Assembly (NCBI RefSeq): GCF_037975245.1
Contig: NC_092578.1
Location: 17,298,821-17,362,820 of the forward strand
DNA from: Apostichopus japonicus
Lineage: Eukaryota > Echinodermata > Holothuroidea > Aspidochirotida > Stichopodidae
Direction: 5' to 3'
DNA: 64,000 bases
Positions 52,543-63,789 of the stretch are shown piece after piece (the stretch's first letter is position 1; each line of letters starts with the position of its first letter). The notes under the pieces are model-generated. The model searched no databases. It saw nothing but the letters and a program-made list of their open reading frames with translations, and was not told where the DNA came from. The position numbers and the translations under genes are program-made.

Positions 52543-52689
52543 TTTAAAGGGATATTCCGGTGTCAGTCTCAGACAATATTACACTTATCTCAAACAGACA
52601 GATATTCCACACATTATTTAGTTGAAAAGCCCATCTCCATATCTGGTTTCTAACTCGAAATGTAGTCGATTGAAATAAGAGTATGGAAA

Positions 52690-52815
52690 GATAACCGATA
52701 TGTTTTGACAGGCTTAGCTCTTGATCTCTCCTGGCAGTGGATCACAGTAGGTGGTCTGTGACGTAATCAAAGGCCTTTATTTTCCTATTATAATCTCCTT
52801 GTTGATTTATCATTG
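52690..52815 (+). repeat. Dispersed repeat sharing sequence with the LRR copy 1 3' flank
   Basis: The core GGATCACAGTAGGTGGTCTG and a following CTATTATAAT also occur, reverse-complemented, at about 58135-58245 downstream of LRR copy 1. Confidence 0.5.
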
Positions 52816-53107
52816 AAATGTGATATATTGGGAATGTTTGCTAAGCTGTCAATGTTCTCTGTTGTATTTAGAATTTCAACAAAATGCAACCTATCTGTCT
52901 GGAGAAATATGATTTTCCTCTGTGAATAAGGTCATGAAATATAATAAAGACACACAGACACAAAAACAGTTGAATTGCCGTGAGGAAATAATTCTCTCTT
53001 CGGTTGCCAGATGCAAATATCATCAATCCCCCCACGCCTTCCCCCAAAAAGAGAGGAAATTCCAGCACTTTTGTTACGCTATCATCTTCAACCACCCGGA
53101 TAACCAA

Positions 53108-53447
53108 AGGCATTGAAGGCTCGCCCCAAACCGCGTGCGGCCATCTGAAAAAGTTAACTTTCTGTCGCTTGCAAGTGACGTTTTGTTCGTGTCACTAATG
53201 AAACGTGATACCTTGTTATCTTTAGCTGGACCTGAGTCCATCGCTGTATCGTTTGTACACTGTGCTGTGGGTATTGACTGCAGCTGTGTTACTGACTGTA
53301 CACTAGTGTCTAATTACCGACGGCAGCAAGCTGTGTGTGTATTTTCTGGGATCGATGGTGGTGTCTAACAATTCTGTTACACCTCATTCGAAACTAGGTC
53401 AGATTACTGGCATTAGACGTTTATTTTTGCGCGAGTCTTCACACCCT
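53108..53447. mobile_element. TTAA-flanked MITE family 1, copy D
   Basis: 340 bp. Right TTAA at 53448-53451; the left target is no longer TTAA (CCAA). Ends are AGGCATTGAAGGCTCGC and GCGAGTCTTCACACCCT. It is shorter than copy B through small internal deletions. Confidence 0.78.
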
Positions 53448-53451
53448 TTAA

Positions 53452-54572
53452 ACCTCATTGAATGGTTACAACTGATATCAAAGACATGGGTCTGGCAAAG
53501 GTATATAGCGCAGCTACAGAGGAACGTGGGCGGGTTACAGGCGCGAATCCGGGAAAGGGCAGTGGTGGTCTGGTAGGGGGGGGGGGGGGGATTGTACACG
53601 ACCCCGTCTTCACCCCACACAAAATGTAAAACAGTTATTAGCACAGCCTTGCGTTTAGACTTAATTGTATAGGCCTGATTTATGTATACTTCAGACTGTA
53701 TACCATTTGACGTCCAAAGATAACTGATGTTTGTGTAGAGGGGGAGGGCTGACCCCCCCCCCCCGACCTCTCTACATTAATATCGGTTTGCAGGGACACC
53801 TTCCTTCTTATAAACTACTAGATCCGCCAGGGGATGATCCCAGTCGATAAGTTACTCAATGTAAAGAGTAGACATTTTTCATTTCCAATTACTCTTTTTT
53901 TTTTGTGCATATTCATAACCCACCTTTTTTGTTGGGGAGGGGGAGGGGGTGTAGGCGTACGAATGAATGAATACCTGGCAATGACGAGAAAAGGTTCAAA
54001 CTCACCAAATTATGAAAAAGATTAAGTCAAACATACTACCTAAACCTTTCGTTAAGGTGTCGGAGGTAAAAAACACAAAAACCCATTCCAAATCGGCAAT
54101 GAAACGTCAATTACATTAATTGCCAATTTATTTTAAATTGGGAGCAAATCTGAATAGCCTAAATGCGGGACTGAGTTGAATGGTAATATTGGTACGTACG
54201 TTACTTCTGACATTTCTACAAGCTAATAATTTCAAGAATTGATAATCCAGGGCCTTTCCATCCCATGCATGCATGAATTTCAGTACTATAGCCTATACGA
54301 AGGCATATACATACTAGTACTATTGCTATAAACAAAAATTAAGAAATATAACTTGCCTCGTATGTCAGTTTTCATGAACCAGTTATTTCACCTTTTATCC
54401 AAACGAATCTGTATCACGTAATATTTTAATGTAAATCCTCAGTAATTTGCCAGTCTGTTTCACTGTTAATGTGCCTCTTGCTCGAGACGCAGCGAATCAT
54501 TCTCGGTTATTCATAAGCGGTGTCAACCTGAATACGTCCATATTCCTGCTAAGGCCAGCAAAGTAGCAAACT
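53452..54572. other. Intergenic, no gene seen
   Basis: Poly-G at 53576-53590 and poly-C at 53753-53765. Nothing else recognised. Confidence 0.5.
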
Positions 54573-54599
54573 AAAAAAAAAAAAAAAAAAAAAAAAAAC
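54573..54599 (+). repeat. Poly-A run
   Basis: About 27 A residues. No upstream Pol III box or retrogene body recognised. Confidence 0.85.
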
Positions 54600-54786
54600 T
54601 AGTGGCGCTATTTGTAATTTTATCCTAGCACGCAAAAACATGAGCCCATTGCCAGTCAGTCTCTGCGAAAGGTGTTATTTCGTCCGGTAGAAATTGGAGG
54701 GAGGGAAGAGGGAAGGAGGGCAAATGAGAGAGGATGGAGTGAAAGGAAGCAAAGGAAAGGAATAAGGATGGAAAAGGTCTCGCTGT

Positions 54787-54942
<156 letters not shown>

Positions 54943-55042
54943 TTCCAGCAAAGGTTGCTTTAAGAGAAGCACTGAGATATACTGCTTAACCAGTAGGAAG
55001 GCCCGTGACTGCCTTGCTTGGAAAAATAAAGTCGCAATTTAA

Positions 55043-55658
55043 AGCAGCATTTTGCGTTGGGTCGCTTTTTTCCACTTTTTTAACATGTGCATCGATTTTT
55101 TTACATGTATCAATCATAAAACAGCTATCTAAGATACCATCCAAGTTTCACCCTGCCAAGAGCGTTAATTAGCGAGTAATTAACGATTTATGTCGATAAA
55201 TGAGAAGAGTGTCCTCGACAAATTTCACAGTTAAAATTAATCGCATACAATTCCGCCAAACCCACTAGTTTGAATTCAACCAATCAGAGATGCAGGTTTA
55301 GTTATGAGCCGTTGCTAAAAATAGATTCAAGACTTCGCGTTGGTTGTACCAGGGAGTTGTTATGCAACTCCCTGGTACAACTGCCATATAGACTGTACAC
55401 AAATCAAGCGTGGTGTTATATTACGTATCTGTCAATGACGTTCGTAGTGTTTAAATATTCATATTATGGGCGAGGTTTATTGGGTTCCCAACGGAAAATA
55501 TCTTGGAGAACAACAAAGTTGAAAGTTGCAAATTTTTCGACTTTTATGCCACCATTTGAAGTAAAATATAAATAGATTAGCTAGTTATGTATGTCGTTAT
55601 GGCAAAGTGGAATCAGTGAGGTTGAGAAAAATCATAGAAAAGGACGCAAAATGATGCT
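55043..55658. mobile_element. TTAA-flanked MITE family 2, copy B
   Basis: 616 bp between TTAA at 55039-55042 and 55659-55662. Ends are AGCAGCATTTTGCGT and ACGCAAAATGATGCT. It contains a perfect 16-bp hairpin at 55344-55380. Confidence 0.82.
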
Positions 55659-55772
55659 TTAAGGACATTAATATTAACAATTTCGAGGAAGCAATAAACC
55701 TTGCGCAAGATTGTGATACGTGGCGGAGGTTAATGACTGTGCATGTCGGATAGACGAGACTCAACTTACTAC

Positions 55773-55836
<64 letters not shown>

Positions 55837-55837
55837 C

Positions 55838-56165
55838 TATAACCAGACTTTATAAATGTCACACTGTAATAATGGAGTATCCTCGTGAGTTTAAACCAAA
55901 CAATATGTGTTGATTTTTTGTGTAATTAAACGAAAGTGCAGCAGAAATTAGATAAGGAAACAAACACACATGGGGCCGAGGAAATGGAATTCGATCTGGA
56001 TAACTTTATTTCATGACATCTGCCACTTGTGATAATTGATACAACTGAAAATCTGGCATCAAAGGTTGAAAGTCAAGTCGTCGAAAATTTTCGGTTTTCA
56101 CCTCATTCGTCTTTTGTATATATATGCATATCCCACTGTTATAAACCTGTATCGTCACGTAAGTA

Positions 56166-56167
<2 letters not shown>
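55838..56167 (-). repeat. Dispersed repeat bounded by (TA)n on both sides, copy 2
   Basis: Inverted partner of 37540-37868, flanked by (TA)n at 55782-55833 and 56168-56224. The minus-strand frame reads KTNEVKTENFRRLDFQPLM then [16 protein letters not shown]-stop at about 56006. Nearly all of the 330 bp aligns. Confidence 0.75.
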
Positions 56168-56227
<60 letters not shown>

Positions 56228-56376
56228 CTTTAAAGACACCACTGCTATCATCCAAGCAGGGAATTAGTTATAATACGTTACTCGTCTGAATTTGCATAAT
56301 CGATATTAGAGGGAAAAACAGAAATATAGTTATTATGCAAAGGAAACCGATGAGCCATACAAATTATCATTGTACA

Positions 56377-56694
56377 TATTACATGTCCATCGACTTAATT
56401 GCATAAGTGACCCAAATATTGAGAGATTACAAAATAACAACTTTTGGCGACAACAAATAAATAAATAAAGAAGTTCAAGATTTACGTCACATGACTTTAA
56501 GCAAGTTTAATGAGGGAAAGAAAGAAAGAAATATTACATGTCCATCGACTTAATGGCATAAGTGACCCAAATATTGAAAGATTACAAAATAACAACGTTT
56601 GGCGACAACAAATAAATAAATAAAGAAGTTCAAGATTTACATCATATGACGTTAAGCAAGTTTAATGAGAGAAAGAAAGAAATACTACAGTTGA
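56377..56694 (+). repeat. Tandem duplication of about 155 bp
   Basis: Two consecutive copies of a block starting TATTACATGTCCATCGACTT and ending in GAAAGAAAGAAA; few substitutions, so a recent duplication. Confidence 0.88.
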
Positions 56695-57056
56695 ATTTTT
56701 GAGTGGTTCTGTGCGGTGCCTAGACTTAATAAAATAGTTGATGTCGCTTAGAAAAGTTGGAATCATTATTCACAACAAGGTTTTTCTGGAGTAATGATAA
56801 GCATGATCTTTAAACATCTAAAAAGTCCTTTTTTGCCTTTTACAAAATGACACATTTAAAAGGGTTTCTTATTATAAAAACTTAAAATTCAAAGATTATA
56901 TAAATTTAAACATTTTATAAGTACTTGTTATGTAAAATATATTATAATATTTTCCGGAGAATGCATAATTGCAGTTTCAAATGAATATTTCCCCCACTTT
57001 AACCTGTTTCGGCGCTGTAATACATATTAATGAAAGAAAACATGTAGGCTACACAG

Positions 57057-57824
57057 CAGGGTTGCCAGTGTTTCTGTGTCGCAAATGGCCAAATTGGCTG
57101 TGAAATATGGAACGCGAAAATGGAAAACTTATTTCGTTGTTTAAACTAAATTTTGTTGTTGTCCAAACTAAGTTTGTTGCTGTTGTTTTACCATGCTGTC
57201 CTAATTAACGACGTGCCTATAGTAAGCATATGCAGCGCAAGTTGAATTTCGTGCGAAAAGCTATTTTTTTAAATCACTCGGTTGAGCAGTTGCTGAACAG
57301 TACCCATGGCAAAAACGTAAGTTTAGACAACGACGTAAGTTTAGACAACGACGTAAGTTTAGACAACGACGTAAGTTTAGACAACAGAAGTTTAGACATC
57401 AAAGTGAGTTTGAGCAACAGTATGGTAATACAGCAACAACAACAAACTTAGATAAGACAACAATAAACTTAGTTTAGACAACGAAATAATTTTGCCCTTT
57501 TCGCGTTCCATATAGTGAAAAATCGCTAAATAAGAATTTGCTGTTGTTTTATGACAGGTTCGCAATTCGTTGCAATTGGGATTTCTTAGATGAACATTGA
57601 AGCAGTGAAATGTGTTAAAAACATTCAAAGTTTACACCTACGAGTAGGCCTCTGTGCAAACTTGAATAAGTCTGAACAGTATGACTTTGTTCTCTTAAGT
57701 TTGTAGTCCACTTCAAAACAAAATGCCCAAAACAAAGCTACCCGCCAAACGGCTAATGAAATTTAAAAGACAAAACGGTCAAATTTGTCATTTTGGCCTT
57801 AAAAAAGGCCAACTGACAACGCTG
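57057..57824. mobile_element. hAT-type non-autonomous element with internal minisatellite
   Basis: 768 bp with ends CAGGGTTGCCAGT and ACTGACAACGCTG and a perfect 8-bp target duplication CTACACAG (57049-57056, 57825-57832). A second, subterminal inverted repeat of about 80 bp pairs 57106-57185 with 57425-57512 (GGAACGCGAAAA, TTATTTCGTTGT). The centre holds a 15-bp minisatellite. No transposase is seen. Confidence 0.85.
57316..57397 (+). repeat. 15-bp minisatellite inside hAT-type element
   Basis: Four exact GTAAGTTTAGACAAC-type units followed by decayed ones (AGAAGTTTAGACATC). The flanking inverted arms hold the same TTTAGAC/GTCTAAA word. Confidence 0.88.
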
Positions 57825-58669
57825 CTACACAGTGAGCACTTATATATAATTCAGTAGACTCTGTACAGCAAAGAATTTGTCACTCAATACTCATAGCATT
57901 TTGTAATGCGAAGATATGATTTTTTTTATAATTTAGTGATATTTTGTAAATGCATCTGGCAACAGCAGAATGGATGATGTCATTAGGGCACTTCAGCTGA
58001 AAAGGTCTTTGTCTTTCTCTACAAATTTCTCAATCATTTATTTACATAAAAATTCTACAAAAAAAGAAACATTTTGATGAAATTCTAAGTACAGAGAACT
58101 TTGACAACTATACAATCATTCCAAAAGTATCAGCCTTCAAGGACAATCAATAAAAAATATTATAATAGCTTTAATAAAGCTTCCAAAGAGCACTTCCCCA
58201 GATGACATCACAGACCCCCTACTGTGATCCAACCTCCTGGAGTAGTTGAAGGATTAGTCAGTTAAAATAGGTTACATTCCGGCAATCAAAAATTATGATA
58301 ATGAGATGGGTGACAACCAGGAGTGTTGAATATTTTACTCTACAATATAAGGTTCACATTTTGTTGTCACCAGAATACCCTAATACACAATTTCATGTCA
58401 GAGCTACTGCAGTGTTGCGAGTTGCAAGTCAGTATGTTACATCCTATTAAAAATGAGTACGTGTAAACATACTAGTACTGTGTCCATCTGTCCATATTCT
58501 GGAATGGATATTTAAAAAGGTATATAGTTGACAGATTTATCATTGAGGCTGCGCTAATGTGTTGTGTGTTACAGTCTAAAATACCCATGCAATATCAGCA
58601 GTGGCAAGCAAGTAAGAAAACCTATCCAAACAATAAATTTAAAGTCTTAGATAAAGAATTGAAAATACT

Positions 58670-60118
58670 TCAATCGGATTCCCTTTTTCTGAGATAAGCA
58701 ACACCTAATGATAGTATGACGAATAAGAAAATTCCCATTATAAAGCCATATTGAACGATCATGACCGTAACACTGGTATTAGCGAGGGTTGTGACATCTT
58801 CGTTTAGCACAGTAGTAAGATCAGAATTGCATCTTTCAGTTAAGTTGCTTTCTAACAGTGGTACACCTTTCATGTCAATCGGTCCTTCACAGATTAAGGG
58901 TGGAAATTGACGATTCGGCCTCAAAAGCCATTCGTAGAAGTGAACGTTAGAGCAATTACATACCAATGGATTACCGTCTATTTCCAATCGGAAATCACCA
59001 CCCGCTTTCAGCAACCCTTCGGGGATTACACTTATACTATTATTTCGCACGGTCAAGTCAAACAAATTGAAAACGGCATCCAGTAATTTAGGTGGTAAGC
59101 TAGTGATGAAGTTATCGTCCAGTTCCAAGGTGTAAAGCTTCGGTAAATGTAAGAACGAATGTTCTTCGATTAAATGAATTCGATTGCTAGTTACTTTCAA
59201 TACTTTTAGATTCGGAAATGCCAAAACACAATCAGTAGGTATATTTGATAGCAGGTTGTTGGATAAATCAACGTGAGTGACCTCTGAAAGCATGTAATTT
59301 TCAAAACATGTGAAAATTCGCAGATGGTTGTTTTCCAAACTGATGTAAACAGTCGAAGTAAGATTCTGAAACACATCCAAATTCCACATTTGTAACTTAT
59401 TCATGGCCAGATTGACGCTCCTTAATTCTGTGTTACTACGCCAAAGAGGGATAGAAACTGTTTCCAAGGCGTTATTTGTAAGATATAAAGAATTAAGAGA
59501 TATTAAATCAAGAAATACATCTTGATGAAGAGTGCTTATCAAATTCCCAGACAGGACTAACAACGAGAGTAAAGACAATCCTTTGAAGGCATACCTACTT
59601 ATGTGGCTAATTTTGTTGTTTTCGAGGATCAGTGCATCAAGATTAACATTAGCCTCAAATGCTTTGTTAGGTATACTCCTTAATTCATTTTGAGCCAAGC
59701 TGATGAACAATAACTCATGGAGTATGGTAAAAACACTAAGTGACGAAGATGACAAGTTGTTACCAGTGACTGCCAACGAGGAAAGATTGTTAAGATTATG
59801 GAAATAAGAAACGTTAAGAAATCCGATTCCATTCGAAGATAGTGATAACTCCTTCAGTTCGGTTAAGTTAGATAAACTGTCGAGATTTCCATCACGTAAG
59901 GTAGATATATTTGAATTTGTGACTACTAAAGTTGTCACTTCCAGAGGAAATCCATCGCCTATGTTTGTGATCGCTGGCTTGTCGTGACTTTGACAGTGAA
60001 TGGCGGTCGATACTGGAAACCAGTAGCAAGTACATTCTCTAGGACACTGGAAATATGCGGCTTTGAAAACGAAAAATATAGCGATCAATCTCAAAAGCTG
60101 TGATGAAGCCATAATCAT
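58670..60118 (-). CDS. Leucine-rich-repeat type I membrane protein, copy 1
   Basis: Intronless 482-aa protein. An N-terminal signal peptide (about residues 1-22, hydrophobic LIAIFFVFKAAYF) precedes an LRRNT cap with Cys 25, 29, 31 and 42 (CPRECTC). About 13 repeats of roughly 24 residues (LxxLxLxxNxL) follow, then an LRRCT cap with CNC at 387-389, Cys near 404 and Cys 430. A transmembrane helix at about 453-476 ends in a short basic tail (RKRESD) without a signalling domain. The architecture is that of surface recognition or adhesion LRR proteins; the ligand is unknown. The start MIMASS is chosen because it leads straight into the signal peptide; Met3 is also possible. Copy 2 lies 2.2 kb upstream in the same orientation. 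A minus-strand AATAAA at 58042..58037 could end the 3' UTR. I cannot name an ortholog. Confidence 0.9.
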   Translation of the reverse strand: MIMASSQLLRLIAIFFVFKAAYFQCPRECTCYWFPVSTAIHCQSHDKPAITNIGDGFPLEVTTLVVTNSNISTLRDGNLDSLSNLTELKELSLSSNGIGFLNVSYFHNLNNLSSLAVTGNNLSSSSLSVFTILHELLFISLAQNELRSIPNKAFEANVNLDALILENNKISHISRYAFKGLSLLSLLVLSGNLISTLHQDVFLDLISLNSLYLTNNALETVSIPLWRSNTELRSVNLAMNKLQMWNLDVFQNLTSTVYISLENNHLRIFTCFENYMLSEVTHVDLSNNLLSNIPTDCVLAFPNLKVLKVTSNRIHLIEEHSFLHLPKLYTLELDDNFITSLPPKLLDAVFNLFDLTVRNNSISVIPEGLLKAGGDFRLEIDGNPLVCNCSNVHFYEWLLRPNRQFPPLICEGPIDMKGVPLLESNLTERCNSDLTTVLNEDVTTLANTSVTVMIVQYGFIMGIFLFVILSLGVAYLRKRESD

Positions 60119-60786
60119 TCCAGCTCACTTATCAAAATGAACAAGGACCAACCAGCAATTGATACAACTTTCCTCTTTAAAGAAGCAACAATATATTAAC
60201 CTTTCCTTCAAAAAAAAATAAAGATCAAGATAATATTCATTTCTTTGCTCTATGAACAATACCTAGACGAGAATTATATGCATCTACAAAGAAGCGTGGC
60301 TGGCAGAGATCTTCTCCGAAAAATGAAGAAAAACACAATACGAGAGTGTTTTAATAAAATACGCATATTAATTATAAGAGTGCGGACTCTCTTTTCTTTT
60401 ATTTACATTTTGATAAAGTACATCTCAAATGTTAATTATGTGTCGGTGGCATGATATATCTGATGTTTAATGTATGTTTTACCATGTTATTAGCAAGTCG
60501 TTTTATATAATAACGGTAATGTAAGAGGCTTCTTTCGTTCCGGATAACGTAGTAATGATAAAGGCAACTGAGTTTCATTAATATGACAGCAGAAATCAGG
60601 GTAAAAATGATAATTCATTCCCATATATAAAATAAACTTGTGACGAAACGCATCCCATATTAACGAATGAAGCGCAGGCAGTATAGTGGCGTACCATATA
60701 GATACTTGTAACTCGCCTTTGGTCCTAATAGAATTTGAACGAGAACAATATTTAAGCACCTGCATATCCCAGGCGTGCATTTTTAA

Positions 60787-61408
60787 AGCAGCATTTTTCG
60801 TCCTTTTCTATGGTTTTTCTCAACCTCACTGATTCCACGATGCCATAACGACATACATAACTAGCTTATCTATACAAGTCTTACTTCAAATGGTGGTATA
60901 AAAGTTGAAAAATTTACAACTTTGTTCTTCTCGAAGATATTTTCCGATGGGATCCAAATAAATCTCGCCCATCATATGAATATTTAAAAGCTACGAACGT
61001 CATTGTCCAATACGTAATACAACACTATGCTTGATTTGGGTAGATTGTCTATGGCAGCTGTACCAGGGAGCTGTTAGAGTACCAGCTCGCTGGTTGTACC
61101 AAGTTACCAACTCGACGTTTTGAATCTATTTTTAGCAACGGCTCAAAACTAAACCTGCATCTCTGATTGGTTGAATTCAAACTAGTGGGTTGGAGGGACT
61201 GTATGCGATTAATATTAAATGTATAATTTGTCGGAGGACACTTTTCTAATTATCTGTAAATGTCCTTAATTACTCGCAAATTAACACTTTTGGTGCAGGG
61301 AAAAAACTTTGCTAATATCTTAGTTTGCTGTTTTGTGATTGATATATGTAAAAACTCGATGGACTTGTCAAAAAAGTAGAAAACGGCGAAAAAACGCAAA
61401 ATGCTGCT
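60787..61408. mobile_element. TTAA-flanked MITE family 2, copy C (inverted)
   Basis: 622 bp between TTAA at 60783-60786 and 61409-61412. Ends are AGCAGCATTTTTCGTCC and AACGCAAAATGCTGCT. It is internally the reverse complement of copies A and B and lies between the two LRR genes. Confidence 0.82.
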
Positions 61409-62307
61409 TTAAGTACTTTTAAGTGTGCACTGTTAAAAACAGAAGAATATGTTTATTCCACTTCCGAGGAATTTCCCTCAGTCTGTTGGTAATTTCGTGG
61501 CAACACCGGAAAACAGGTAGGCCTAATTCTAGCAAGTCATTATATCATAGGGGAAAAAAGCTGACCGTTCTTCTTCAAATACTGCCTTCATTTGGTGTCA
61601 CCTCTATAGTTTACCTGTTGATTCCATATATGGTATTCTGAAAGGTGTTTACCATATGAGCTAAATTGGTTTTATTTGATACTATCACTCAAAAAAGACA
61701 ATTATGTACCGGAAGATCGCTCGTCCTCAAGAATACGCTTTGTTTAGTTATGTTATAATCAGGTGAGGATACAGGTGAGTAGATGGTGGTGTTAAATACC
61801 TTCCCGCCGTTTTCAACCCTACACTTGAACAATTCTAAAGGAGCTGTTAGCACAACCCTGGAGACCAAGCATAGTCTATTCCCCAGAATGCATCGTTCGA
61901 TGTGTAACATGAGTGCCATATTCCGGGAATAAAAGGCATGTTTGGGGGTTGCAAATTAACTTAAAATTGTGTCTCGAAATATATTTTTGATTTTGTTGAA
62001 ACACAGCAAGCTGCAGTTGTGTAGTTTTTCCATTTTTTTTCCATTTAGTAGCAGAAAACCAACAGTTCTTGAGTTTCGTTCAGTGTAAAATCATTAGCAA
62101 GTTAAACATCACATGATAGAGGGATATACGTGTTCAGCTATGATGAAATTTAGTCTGCGTAAAAATAGAGTGGTTATCAAGACATTCACAATCATGTCGA
62201 CAATGATTAAAAGTATTTGTTTTATTCCGCTGCAGCCGATTATCCCATATACAAAATGATGACTATAACTGTTGAATGCTCCAGACCTGTTGTAGTCGTC
62301 GAAAGCT
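61409..62307. other. 3' flank of LRR copy 2
   Basis: Probable 3' UTR plus spacer. No repeat recognised apart from the end of the MITE at 61408. Confidence 0.4.
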
Positions 62308-63789
62308 TCACATTATGTTTCTTGCTTGGATAAGGCATTCAATAACCAATATTATTACTACAAGTAAGAACATTCCAATCAAGAAGCCATGTGTAACCGT
62401 TATCTCGCCTGTTACATTGGTATTGATGAAGGGTACCACATCTTCGTTGAACACAGTAGTAAGTTCAGATAGGTCTTTTTGGGGTTCTGTAGAATTACAT
62501 ATGTCGGTCAAGTTACTTTTCTGGAATTGTACACCTTTCATGTTAATCGGTTCCTCACAGATTAATAATGGTGGAAATTGACGATTCCACCTCAAATGCC
62601 ATTCGTAGAAGTGAACGTTAGAGCAATTACATACCAATGGATTACCGTCTATTTCCAATCGGAAATCACCACCCGCCTTCAGCAACCCTTCGGGGATTAC
62701 ACTTATATTATTATTTCGCACGGTCAAGTCAACGAAATTGAAAACGGCATCCAGTAATTTAGGTGGTAAGCTAGTGATGAAGTTATCGTCCAGTTCCAAG
62801 GTGTAAAGCTTCGGTAAATGTAAGAACGAATATTCTTTGACTAAATGGATTCGATTGCTAGTTACTCTCAATATTTTCAGATTCGGAAATGCCAAAAAAC
62901 AATCAGTAGGTATGTTTGATAGCAGGTTGTGGGATAAATCAACGTGGGTGACCTCTGAAAGCATGTATTTTTCATAACATGTGAAAATTCGCAATTGATT
63001 CCTGTCCAACGTGATGTAAACAGTCGAAGTAAGATTCTGAAACACATCCAAATTCCACATTTGTAACTTATTCATGGCCAGATTGACGCTCCTTATTTCT
63101 GTGTTACTACGCCAAAGAGGGATAGAAACTGTTTCCAAGGCGTTATTTTCAAGATGTAAAGAATTGAGAGATATTAAATCAAGGAATACATCTTGATGAA
63201 GAGTGCTTATCAAATTCCCAGACAGGAGTAACAACGAGAGTAAAGACAATCCTTTAAAGGCATACCTACTTATGTGGCTAATTTTGTTGTTTTCGAGGAT
63301 CAGTACATCAAGATTAACATTAGCCTCAAATGCTTTGTCAGGTATACTCCTTAATTCATTTTGAGCCAAGTTAATGAACAATAACTCATGGAGTATCTTA
63401 AAAACACTAAGTGACGAAGATGACAAGTTGTTACCAGTGACTGCCAACGAGGAAAGATTGTTAAGATTATGGAAATAAGAAACGTTAAGAAATCCGATTC
63501 CATTCGAAGATAGTGATAACATCTTCAGTTCGGTTAAGTTAGATAAACTGTCGAGATTTCCATCACGTAAGGTAGATATATTTGAATTTGTGACTACTAA
63601 AGTTGTCACTTCCAGAGGAAATCCATCGCCTATGTTTGTGATCGCTGGTCCATTTTGACTTTGACAGTAAATGGCGGTCGATACTGAAAACCAGTAGCAA
63701 TTACATTCTCTAGGACACTGGAAATATGCGGCTTTGAAAAAGGAGAAGAAAGCGAACAATATCCAAAGATGAGATGAATCCATGACCAT
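62308..63789 (-). CDS. Leucine-rich-repeat type I membrane protein, copy 2
   Basis: Tandem paralog of the gene at 58670-60118, intronless, about 493 aa from the chosen start. The open frame extends 29 codons further upstream to 63876, but alignment with copy 1 puts translation at the closely spaced Met codons at 63789 or 63783 (MVMDSSHLW), giving a normal signal peptide. It has the same LRRNT (CPRECNC), about 13 LRRs, LRRCT (NPLVCNCSN...CEEP...CNS) and a transmembrane helix near the C-terminus (GFLIGMFLLVVIILVIECLI) with a very short tail (QARNIM). The N-terminal caps and first three repeats are almost the same as in copy 1. Changes gather in repeats 7-12 and after the LRRCT, where a longer Ser/Thr stalk (STEPQKDLSELTTVF) is present. 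It is likely a surface receptor-like protein of unknown ligand. Confidence 0.9.
   Translation of the reverse strand: MVMDSSHLWILFAFFSFFKAAYFQCPRECNCYWFSVSTAIYCQSQNGPAITNIGDGFPLEVTTLVVTNSNISTLRDGNLDSLSNLTELKMLSLSSNGIGFLNVSYFHNLNNLSSLAVTGNNLSSSSLSVFKILHELLFINLAQNELRSIPDKAFEANVNLDVLILENNKISHISRYAFKGLSLLSLLLLSGNLISTLHQDVFLDLISLNSLHLENNALETVSIPLWRSNTEIRSVNLAMNKLQMWNLDVFQNLTSTVYITLDRNQLRIFTCYEKYMLSEVTHVDLSHNLLSNIPTDCFLAFPNLKILRVTSNRIHLVKEYSFLHLPKLYTLELDDNFITSLPPKLLDAVFNFVDLTVRNNNISVIPEGLLKAGGDFRLEIDGNPLVCNCSNVHFYEWHLRWNRQFPPLLICEEPINMKGVQFQKSNLTDICNSTEPQKDLSELTTVFNEDVVPFINTNVTGEITVTHGFLIGMFLLVVIILVIECLIQARNIM

Noticed and set aside
62276-62581. 101-codon plus-strand frame
   Set aside because: It is the shadow of the LRR copy 2 C-terminal region.
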